From Pachyseris speciosa (taxonomy: Eukaryota > Cnidaria > Anthozoa > Scleractinia > Pachyseridae), in contig JAEMWC010000100.1 in the NCBI GenBank assembly GCA_016490735.1, forward strand, positions 772,001-836,000: 64,000 nucleotides of DNA, given 5' to 3'. The stretch's first letter is position 1; every line of letters begins with the position of its first letter. The notes beneath the pieces were generated by a model. That model searched no databases, had not been told where the DNA came from, and saw only the letters and a program-made list of their open reading frames with translations. The translations under genes were made by a program, and so were the position numbers. Positions 12,948 to 24,900 of this stretch are shown here, piece after piece.

Positions 12948-15900
12948 TTCATTGAAGGCTCAAATCTTTATAGCCGAGCACAGATGCTCTACTAATTGAG
13001 GAGACTAAATCAAATCAAATCTAAATAAACTAGTAGAATCAAATCAAATCAAATCAAATCAAATTTTAATCTAGCATTTCCCAGGACTGGAAAGTCCTTG
13101 AAAATGTTAGGAGGTCTGGCCTGGAAAATCGTGGAAATCTGTAAACTCAAAGTTTTCTTGGAAGGCATTTAGGAGCAGCCAGATGGGAAGACCCAATGAC
13201 TGGAAACTACTTAATGTGTATTATGGGTCCTGGGAAAAAACTTTCTGAGGCCTGGAAAGTCCTGGAAATTTGTTTGTGAAAAAGGGCACAAACCCTGAAA
13301 AGCACTCACCTCTGAACTGTATTTTGAAAGGGCAGTGCTCCTTAGAAATGTTTGGATTCGTGCTTTTCAAAGCAAAAAGAGACTGTTTTGTCCATTTACA
13401 CGGAAAACCCAGAAATTCTGGTTGGAAAATCAAATGGTATGCAAAATATCTAACCAGGTGATTGGTGTAAATGGTAAGCTCTCACTGTTTTGATTTGCAC
13501 TTACTGAATCTGGAAATGCAGACTTGAAACAGTTATTAACTGGTGAAAATCTTTTAAGGATCTTCAAAGATCCTTAAAGATCTTCATGAAGATCTTTGAG
13601 GATCCTAATGCGAAGATCTTTGAGGATCCTCAAGGATCCTTGCCAAGATCCTTAAGGATCCTCAACTTTCTTGCCAAGATCTTTGAAGATCTTGGCAAGA
13701 TCTTTAAGGATCTTCAAAGATCTTTAAGGATCCTTTGCAGATCTTGCCAAGATCTTTGAGGATCTTCAATAATCTTGCCAAAGATCATTAAGGATCCTTT
13801 GCAGATCTTGCCAAGATCTTTAAGGATCTACAAGGATCCTTTGCAGATCTTGGCCAGATCTTTGAGGATCTTCAATAACCTTACCAAAGACCTTTAAGGA
13901 TCTTTAAGGATCCTTTGAAGATCTTTGAGGATCTTCAAGGACCCTTCATAGATCTTGCCCAGATCTTTGAGGATCTTTAATAACTTTGCAAAAGATCCTC
14001 AAGGATCTTAAAGGATCTTTTGTGGATCTTGCCAAGATCTTAAAGGAACTCATATAATCTTGCAAAAGATCTCCAGGGATCTTGGATAAACCTTTGCAAG
14101 ACTTTGAACTTCCCAAAATCACAAAAATAGTCGTAACTATCATTATTTTGATGTGCTAGGAATTCCTTGGAATTTTTTTACCTTTAGCCAAACTTAATTA
14201 GAATTCCAAAGAATTCCTAGGAATTGATTGAATTCTACAGTAAGACAACCTCAGAACTAAAACAAAAGATCTCTCAGGTATCTGAATGTATTTATTAAAA
14301 AAATATAGAACTGAAGATAGCCTTAAACAGTCAAATAGGGTTTTAAAATATAGTACCTTTAAATAGAGCTAATGAATGCAAAAAATAGGTTTAAAATAAC
14401 TTTAATGCAAATTAAAAAATACCCCCAGACAGATACATGTTAAGTAAAGTTTGATAAGTTACTTCCAGAGTATGGTTTAGGCCTTCCAAGGGGTAGAAAC
14501 GACAAGTAACATTGCTCCCAAAACACCAATAAACAACAGAAATTGGTTAGTTTTTTACCATGTCTGCATTGTTATAGTAAACTTTCAGATACATGTAGTG
14601 CACATTTGCAAAAAAGGTAAGAGAAATTGTAATATTTATTATAGTAAGTTTAAAGACCCATGTTCATCCAAGACGCATTGCGCGCCACACTGAATCACAC
14701 AGACGGAAAATACGCAAATCGCCAGTGAGTGTTATTTTGCGAAAATAATCCTTGTTCATCCGGCTTATTTCCCGAGTATCGCTAATTTTTGTCGTTGTGG
14801 TTTCTTAACATCCTCTCTCTTCATTTGCGTCAATACTTTCAACAACAGTCGTCGTAGCAGTGAGGAAAAGACCTTGTAGGCAACTAGTGTTGTTGAACTT
14901 CGAGTAACGCGAAATTACTTGCTGGCGGGCTCTTGTTAAAAATCCGTTTAGTTTGGGGTCAACCTGAAGGTAATTCTGCACAAACATGTTGGAATATTGT
15001 CTTCCATTGTAAGGCTGTTGTCTCCTTGAATTTGTTTCATAATTTTCCTGGCAAAATGCGACTTTTGTCCCGTTACTTTGTTGATACATGCATAGGGTCG
15101 CTGCCATTTGAAATGACCTCTGATCTCAGAGTTGACAGTGCTGTACAGTGTTAACCCGAAGGAAGATGCCCATCTCAGACTTTGCTTAGCTAGTATTTTT
15201 AAGCAAAGAAAAGGGATGATCTGGTACCTCCGAACTTGAATCTGTCGTAGCGATATGCCAGATTTCAACTGATGTCCGACCTTGGTGAATATTTTGATCA
15301 TGCGGTTCTAATTTATCTGCAAATGAACCAGACTCGATCGTGGTTTTGTATCTGATAAATGAGCATCCATCAAGTCGAACACTGTTTGTTTCTCTTCCCA
15401 GCAATTTCTATAATGATAAGGTAAGCCTTATGGAGCACTAAAATTAAATATATGGACTAGGTGTATTCAAGGCGGCATAACTTATTTAATTATTGGGAAT
15501 CCTTTATTGCATAGCTTTTAGTTAGCCATACTAGTAAATGCAAGCGAAACAATTGACTTCCCTCGCTTCCTCAGTCGCTGAAAGTTTTACATGATGAACC
15601 ACACTTATTTGCAGCGTTTTTGGAGGAACTGATTTCTTTCTCAGACACAAAAAGATTCAAATCACAGGAATATAGAATAATAAATCAATTATCATTTCAT
15701 TGTTATGTGTCATGCCACTGGAACTCAGTGGGAGAATCTGGTAAACCAATCAGATCGCACAAATGAACAACAGAGACGGTTAAAAACAATAACAAACGCG
15801 CGCAAGGCCTCTCGGATGAACATGGGTCTTAAAATGATCCATCACAGTTCAGATCAAGAGAATTGTTGTCTTAAACTCAGAATCTACAAATTCTATTTCT

Positions 15901-18900
15901 ACACTCTCACATAATTAAGAGATAAGAGCTACAGTTATTTAAATGTGAAGTCCTAAAGACTATTAAGCTTGACGGGAAGCATTTGGTGCCTAGGCTTGAG
16001 AGGACGAGTCCTGAGCCCTCATAACAACTGTGAGCGTTAAGCATCTGCATAAAAAAAACTGTGGGGTTAAAATGAGTCTTCCAAGAGATCACTGTATTCA
16101 GTGATCTGTATTACTCCCTAATTTATAGGAACAGTTTACAATGTGAAATACTCCATGACTGATCTTCAACTTTATTTTGAATACACTGACAGAAATCAAC
16201 AACACAAACAACCAAGACACGCAATCTACAGTCATTATAAAACAAATCGAGTCAAAATTGTCCAGTTGAACTAAAAGACATTTTTTTCCTTTAAAAAAGG
16301 TACTATTATGCCATGGGAAGGTTACAGAGTTCTTAGTACATTTAAATGGCCTGAAATTAGCTTGCAGTCTCGAGGAAAAAAGCACATGGTCGATCTTCAG
16401 TCAAACATTTGAAGTCAATCGTTCATCAAAATAATATCAAAATATAATTTGCTTTTAACTAAAGCTTACCTGTTTCAAAAGATCATTCATGTGCTTTGTA
16501 GTGTTTTGAGACATCATTTTAAGCTTAAAACAAAGGAAAATTAGGAGAGATGTGCTTATCAACAACGTGAAAATCCGCCAGAATAAAGCAACGGTTTTTT
16601 TCTGCGTAGGTACTTCATGTATGAGCCCTGAGTTCAGTGACTGCTGACCAAAACGGCTCATTCACTCCCAGTCTCTCTTGCCATTCAAAATGGCTGCTGT
16701 TTTGAGTTTTCTTTCTCAATTTAAGAGAACATGTGTCGTGCAAGAGAGAGCAGAAATTATTTTCTGGATCAATTAACTCAGAGAAAATTGCCCTCTTGTA
16801 AAAAGTAGTGCTTGCATTATAAAAACAAACTTCTGAGTACATGAATTCATTGATCTTCTGGCATGGAATAAACAAGCATATTTGATGTAAGGAAAAGGTA
16901 AAATGTGAGTAGAGGAGCATAACTTACTTCCTTCCATATCCAGTCAGTGATTTACATTACTTTGTTTTGTTTTTAATAAAATGAAATAAAAAGACTTGAG
17001 GCCTCTGATCACTGACTTCCCAGAAATTCCTAGAAATTCCATGCTTTTCCAAGCCATTACTGTGTTACAAAGTGAACATTCTTAAAAATTCTCAGACATT
17101 CTAAGCTTTGTTTACTTAGAATCTTGGGAATTCCTAGGAATTCTAAACATGTACAAACCATTCCTAAAAATTCCCAGCAATTCCTAACCAAATTCATGTG
17201 TGTGTGATTTGCATTGTTTGGAATTTCTGGGAATTTCTGAGAATTCCTTGAAACATTCTGGAAATTAATTAACATAAAGACCTTTCAAAGCTCTTTATTA
17301 AAATCCTTGAAGATCTTTAAAGATCCTATGAAGATGATGCTAAAGATCGGTTAAAGATCTTTGAAGGATCCTCGTAGGATCTTCAAGGATCTTGATCAAG
17401 ATCTTTCCAGGATCACTCCAAAGATCCTTTTAAGATCTTTGAAGGATCCTCGTAGGATCTTCAAGGAGCTTGATCAAGATCTTTCTAGGATCACTCCAAA
17501 GATCCTTTTAAGATCTTTGAAGGATCCTCGTAGGATCTTCAAGGATCTTGATAAAGATCTTTCCAGAATCACTCTAAAGATCCTTTTAAGATCTTTGAAG
17601 GATCCTGGTAAGATATTTAAGGATCCTGATAAAGATCTTTTAAAGATCACTCTAAAGATCCTTTTAAGATCTTTGAAGGATCCTCAAAGAATGTTTGAGG
17701 ATCTTCAAGGATCCTGATAAAGATCTTTTCAAGATCATTATAAGGATCTTTTTAAGATCCTTAAAAAGATCCTCATAAGATCTTTAAGGATCTTTGCCAA
17801 GATCCTTATACTGATTTTCACTAGGATCTTTGCAAGATCCTCACAAGATCCTTGAAATGTCCTCAAAGATCTTTGCAAGTAGTTTTAGCATCTGAAGATC
17901 TTTGAAGATCTTTCAAAGATCCTACAAAGATCTTTACAGGATCCTCATCTTTAAGGATCTTTGACAGGTCTTTGAAGATCTTTAAAGATCCTCAAAGATC
18001 CTGTGAGGTTTTTCACCAGGGAGCCTGGTTCACGCTAGCGACATAACGACATAAAAAGGACGTTATCTGGGCGTAAAATGGACTTAATGTTTGTAGTGTG
18101 AACACAAACCTAGCGACATATTAGAAACACAACAGTATGAACATAACAAGTTTTCAAGTCCAGTTTATTGTGTATATACACTTCGCGTTAGTGAGGACAA
18201 TCTCACCAGCTAGTTTGCAGGTATAACACAGAAAGTAAAAGTGAAAAGAACTAAATTGAGATAATGTATACAACAAATAACTAACAATCATATCAGATTA
18301 AAAATCAAGATTTAAAATCTATTTACATAATATATAAGACTTAAGATATAACTTTTCATATAGTAAGGTTAAGCTAAAATTAATTAATAATACAAGGTAT
18401 AAAATATAACGGTCGTATCAAACATGACAAGTCTAATTTTTTAATAGTATTTTTAAAAACATTGAAAGATCGAATAGTTCTATATGAGTCAGGCATTAAG
18501 TTCCATAGTTTTGGCGCCGTAAACCTCCATGATTTTAAACCGTAAGTAGTAGTGTTGGCCTTTGGCAGCTTTATGTCGTTTCCTCTTAGATCGTAATTAC
18601 CGTTTCTATGTCCGATCAGTTCTTTGATACTCTTTGGTGCATGATCACCATTTATAACCCTCAAAACCGTGCAGACTATTTTAGCGAGACGTTGATTCAC
18701 AAGTGATGGTAAGCTCGCACGCCGATTCATGTCGGTAAATATGGTAAACTCGCTTTGTCCACTTACATAGGACGTTTTTCTTAACATTATTATTTAGGGA
18801 GGTTTTCCTTACTATTTATCAGTGGAACGACTTTTTCGTGGGAAACATCTGACTTTTATTATGGAACGATCTGAGTATACTGTGGAACGATCTGACTTGG

Positions 18901-21900
18901 AACGATCTGACCATGGAACGAAGTGACCGTAAACCGCTTATTTTATCAAGTAGTACACAGTAGGGCGTTTGTTTTTTCATTAAAGACAAAACGGAGGGCA
19001 CGCTCTTCAACTTTTTCTAGCTTTGCAGTGGTGTTTTTATTGCAGAAATGCCATGTCTCTGAACAGTAGTTGAGGTACGGAATAATGAATGCGAGATATA
19101 GACACTTTTTTGTTTCAAATGGAGGGATCTTTTTCATTCCTTTGAGTACAGCGATCTGCTGGGAGACTTTCCTTCATGCATTTGCTATGTGCCTCTCGAA
19201 TTTCATTTTATTGTCAATGGTAACACCGAGCATTTCGAGATCTTCAGTAATGGGAATAGCGGTGTTTTCGCAATGGAATTGTGGCGTAACTGGCAACAGT
19301 CTAGTCAACAGTCTGGCAACAGTCTAGTCAAATTGCATGGATCTTGCTCTTAATTTGGTCAAAGAGCTGGCGCAGAGATTTTGATAAGAAAGCCTCACAC
19401 TGGCAGAAGAGATTGTTGGTGGCTTTATCTTCGACAGTCTCAAGTTAACAATTCAAAACACCTTCTGTTAAATCTTTTGAATAAAACTGACGATGCCCTT
19501 TGACTTGTATGAAATCTGTGTGGATGTTGGAATTGTTTCATTTCACTTTGTTAGTCTAACATCTGTTTTGATTCTCTACAGATTGATTGCACAACAGAAG
19601 GCCAAAAATGCACAGAACACAATATTCAGGGGTTTCCTTCACTTAAACTTTTCAAAGATGGAAGAGAGGTTTGTACCTGTAGTTGTAGTAAGCTACAGTA
19701 AAACAAACTGTGAACGGAAAGTTAGTGATGTGTGACACTTGTAATTGTATAAGTGATTGGATTGCTATTGTAAAAAAAATATATCAACAAGTGTCAGAAA
19801 TGTTTAGAACAAAAAACAACAACAAACATTTCTGCAATATCTATCCTACCACTTAATATAAAGTAAAACCACACTACATGTGTTTAAGATTTGTTTGCTG
19901 CATAACACTAACATAGTAAGAAGCCGCAGTCACAAATATAGAAAATTTGATTTCTTAAGACATATGCTTTATCTTTTGTGTGGCTCATGAGGCTGGCTGG
20001 AGTGCCAGAACTCTTGTTGGTATGGTTCCTTTTATAACTACAAAGGCTCAATTCAAAGGGTTTAAATACTCGGCATAGAACGAGGTTTAAACTGAAATAG
20101 TAAAGCGGGAAAACAAATTGCATTAAATACCCATACTAAGGTGACGGAACTCAAGACTAAATTCGAACCATACAAAACACGTACACTGTTTGGAGCTGTA
20201 GGAACCGGTAATGCGTATATTTCTTGGAAGGATTTGTTTGAGTCGCACTCATAAAATATATAAGAAAAGGTGAAAGGGAGAAGCAAATATATTACAGTGG
20301 AACTCCGCTATACGGTCCAGCTCCTTCTTACGGCCACTTTTTTTTCTCGTGACAGCGAAAGGTCCACACATATCATTTGATAATAAGACCCCATCAATAA
20401 GGCCAACAGCCGCATTATGATATCCCAACGTGTATATTCTGGCCGTATAAACGGGTTCCACCATAGAAGATGATGAGTGGAAGAAGCTGATCGATATCGA
20501 TCAATTCATCAGCCCATAAAAATACATATCACATACGCTAAAATATTTAAAATTCAAACTGTGTACCGTAACACTAAAAACTGTTTTCCGTGAATGCCGT
20601 GCGTAGACTTAAAAAATGCCATTGATCTTACGTTTAAATACCACCAGAGACTCTGTGTTCCTTATATTGCATGGTAGACTGTTCCATAATGTGGCGCCAT
20701 TGTAGCTAAAGCTTTTTCGGTAATAATTAATGCGCGGTAATGGAACATTGAACTTATTTTCAGAGTCCCTGAGGTCATAAGCAGAGTCACGCCACGTAAA
20801 CTTGTATGTCGGATGACATACATCACTATGTAGAGTGGTTTTCAATTGAGTGTCGAAAGTAATTCACGTCTTGCTTTGGTTCTGCATTGCTTCGCTCTGC
20901 GATTGGCCAGGAAAACGCGCGCCACTTTCTTAACCAATGAGAAGCAAACCAAAACCAATCGTGACTTGCACGTGCGTATTTTCCCGCGCTTTGCGCCGGC
21001 TACATGTAATTGCTTCATATTCTGATTGGTTCATTACACTGCTTACTTCTGTTGTGATTGGTCAGAGTAATTGCTTTGGTTTTGGTTTTACGACACTCAA
21101 TTGAAAAGCGCTGTAAATTGTTGATTTAGGTGGATAGCTATGATGGATCTCGTTCTCTAGACGACCTAAAGAACTATTTGACGTTGAAGATCTCTCAACA
21201 CAGCCTTCTTAGTAGTGCGACTACTGAGAATAGCGAATCAGCTGAGGTGATACCTTCAGACGTTTCAGATTCGGATATCCAGGTAAGGGCATCACGGGAA
21301 GAGGCTGAGAAACACACCAGGCCCAAAAAAAAAAATCACAATTTACTGTATTACTAATAAGTTAAAGAAATTCTACTCTTTGTTTGCTGTTACGTTTTCA
21401 AAAGGGCTTTCTTGATCGCGAACGTGATGTTGTGCCGAAGGAGTGGATTCCTGCCTTTCTTTTCAAAGGATTAATGAAAATTTGTTTGTGGAAAGTCGCA
21501 CTTCATTGGTTTGTTCGTTCCATCATTAATTATTTTATCCCTCCCTCCCTCCCTTCCTTCCCCCCTCCCTTCCTTCCTTCCTACCTACCTACCTACCTAC
21601 CTACCTACCTTCCTTCCTTCCTTCCTTCCTTCCTTCCTTCCTTCCTTCCTTCCTCCTTCCCTTCCTTTCTTTTCTCCCTCCCATCCTCCGCACTTCATTC
21701 GTTTGTTGCTCCGTCATTAATTATTTTATCCCTCCCTCCCTTCCTTCCTTTCCCCTCCCTTCCTTCCTACCTACCTTCTTTCCTCCCTCCCTCCCTCTCT
21801 CCCTTCCTCCCGTCCTTCCTCCCTCCCTTCCATCCTCCTTTCCTCCCTTTCTTCCTTCCTTCCTCCCTCCATCCCTCCCTTCTTTCCTTCCTCCCTCACT

Positions 21901-24900
21901 TCATCCCTCCCTTCCCTTTCCTTCCCTCCCTTCCTTCCTTTCTTCCTTCCTCCCTCCTTCCTTCCTCCCTCCATCCCTCCTTTCCTTCCTTCCTCCCTCA
22001 CTGCATCCCTCCCTACCCTTTCTTCCTTCTTCCCTCCCTCCCTTCCTCCTTCCCTTCCTTCCTTTCTTTCCTCCCTCCCACCCTCCCTCCTTCCTCCCTT
22101 CCTCCATCCCTCCCTTACTCCCTCACTCCATCCCTCCCTTCCCTCCCTCCCTTCCTTTCTTCCTTCCCTCCCTTCCTTCCTTCCTCCCTCCTTCCTTCCT
22201 TTCGTTTCTTCCTCCCATCCTCCCTCCCTTCCCTCCCTCCCTTCCTTCCTTCCCTCCCTCCCTTCTTTCCTTCCTTCCCTTCCCTTCCCTTCCTTCGTGT
22301 AAGGCTTCGGCCAGGTGGTCTAGAGTGAAAAAAGTTCCGCTGCAATGTAAAACAAATGGCCTTTTGCGTCTGATTGTCGTCAGTTTGTGGTTTGTATATT
22401 TCAATGCAGAACTCACTTCAAGAACAGGACGCTGTATTTTGTTGTCAAAACTGACGGGCCTGACATCCAGCAGTAAATGTGGGGCTCAATTTCGAAGGGA
22501 TGACCCTACAGATAATAATAACAACAATAAATTTTGGGTGTAATTTGAAGGATATCTAGGGGATTGTATATGACAGGGCATTCAAATTCCTGTTTAACGA
22601 CTGACTTGTTTAGCAGTTGAGTTCTGGCAAATGAAATGTAACTCCAAGTTCAGAGTTTGAATAACAAAATACCATACGTTATGTGTTTATTTTTAGATCA
22701 AGCCATTCCAGCTGACTGACAGCAATTTTGACGCTATGATCAGTTTTGGCACCACCTTTGTCAAGTTTTATGCTCCTTGGTAAGAATAAACTGTTATGAA
22801 ACATACTTTACAATTTAAAGGAAAAGAAAGATTAAGTCTTTCTCTATAGTACTGCCAGCCTTAAATATTAAAACACGAAAAGTTTCTTCGCAGTGTTTTA
22901 ATACAGCTTGTAATGGTTTAGATACTTATATAAACGTCATACCCACAAGAACCAGTGAGATGAATTCCTTACCGAACCCACACAAATGAATGAACTAGGA
23001 AACGACTGAAAAATGAACAAAACGACTGCACGATCTATCGGCTAAAGAACCAGATGACCAAAACAATGGACGACCGCCGGAGCGACCGAGCCACTGGACG
23101 GCCGAACAAATGAAATGGCCGAAAGGCATGAACCGACAGGCAAACAACCGCCCTAACAAGGAACAACCAACCGTGCAAGCAGGCGAATAGGGAACAGGGA
23201 AGTGATCAGCTCACGGGTGATGGCACTATCCTAGATCTTGACATTGGTTAGAAATTTCTTATTACAGGAAATTAATATCTAACATTTCCCAAAAGATACA
23301 GCTTTAGCTCCCTGCGAATAATTTCTTCGAATTGTAAAGTATGTTTGATAAAAATCCTCACTATTGCCAGTCCCCTTAGCGCGCGTTTTAAACTCCGAGA
23401 ACCTTGATTTCGATTGTAATTTAAAAATCGCAGATACCTTCCCATCCCATTTTTCTTTTAGTTGCTGTTTGTTTAGCATGTCTACTTTTTGAGAAGAAAA
23501 AAAAATGAATTGGCTAAAGCTGATAAACACTTCAAACATAAAACTACTATTATTATCAATATAGGCGTCGGCATGCCGAAGAACAACTAATTTAGAGCAA
23601 TTACAAGATGAAATGGATTACAAGATGATTACAAGATGAAATCGCCATTCATCTTATTCTCTACCGAGCCATTCAGTGGAAACGATGCTAGATAATTGTG
23701 GTTATTTCTTGTATTGTGTCTGTAGGTGCCGTCACTGCCAGGAACTCGCTCCTGTGTGGGATGAGCTTGCGAACAAGTGTGCTGACAGTACTTCCGGTCC
23801 AAGAATAGCCAAGGTTTGCTGTTAATTTTAAGCAGGGCGTTGTTCCCTTTTATGAGCTTATTTTGAACGCAAAGAAGTAGTTGAATTGTTTGTTTGTTTT
23901 GTTACGTTGTTTTGTTTGCAAGCGAACGGATCTTACTCCGCTTGGCTGACTGTTTTTCGACCTCGGTGCCTCAACAGCGTTAAGAAACTTTTGCCCCTAT
24001 CTTATTGATGTACGTAATCGCAATGAGTCCGTAAAATTAAGGATTAAAGCCCCGGCTAAATTAAACGATCACATTTTCATCCAGCATTGTCAGTTGTCAA
24101 ACATAACGTTGGGTGGCTAAACGCACAAACAATGTTTGACCAAACACTAGACAGAGTGAGTCCACAGAACGATTTTTTACGTATTGTCGCTGAAATTTCG
24201 ACTTTATGTGGTTTATTTGGTTGCTTTTTACCGGCTGTGCACGTTTGTTGGTTGGGGTGGCTATCAAACATTTCTTCGTAACGCAAAATGTTGGATGAAA
24301 AGCCATTTAAGATGTTGGGTGGAAAGCCATTTAATATTGAGAGAGGTGGCTCAGTAAACGGTCACACAAGATGTTGAATGAAAATGTTTGATCGTTTTTT
24401 GATTGTTTTTCGAACAAACATACGTGTCGTATTGTTTTCTTGTAATGTTTTGAGGTTTTGAAGGGCGGTCAATTCTTGTTGACTGCTCTAAACATAAAAT
24501 ATTGGCGCAAGGAAAGCCATGCGAAGTTGCTCATTACCAGTAAAGAAAAATAATAATGGTGGAGCTCCGCTTTTAGGCTTGGCTAAATCTATATATTATG
24601 AGCTTTCTTGGGTTTGTTACGGGAGTAGCAAGTGTGTCAAAGTTAAAATAAACAAGGAGTTTTGGCGTTCTCGTTGTTGACCACCTTCATAGAATGCCGC
24701 TTGAATATTCAGTCAAAGGTTGCTTCAAGAATCTCTTGTAAGTGACCTCAACTAACGCTGTGCTTTGACATTTGTAAATTTTCCCCCTTGCACGAGAGTC
24801 GTGGGTAAGACGCAAGTTTTTGCGCTATATTGATGTTTCTTTCCTTTCTTTATGTATTACTGAAGGAATAAACGCAGTACTTGGCAAGCACGTGTTTATT

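Noticed and set aside
13946..14143. Frames of repeated Lys-Asp-Pro-Arg/Leu-Arg-Ile peptides (also 17361-17717)
   Set aside because: They are translations of the GATC-word arrays, open because the words lack stops in that register.
21384..22328. A 314-codon Pro/Ser/Leu/Phe frame and several Lys/Glu/Gly/Arg frames on the other strand
   Set aside because: They are translations of the CCTT/CCCT simple repeat in intron 8 and have no other sequence content.
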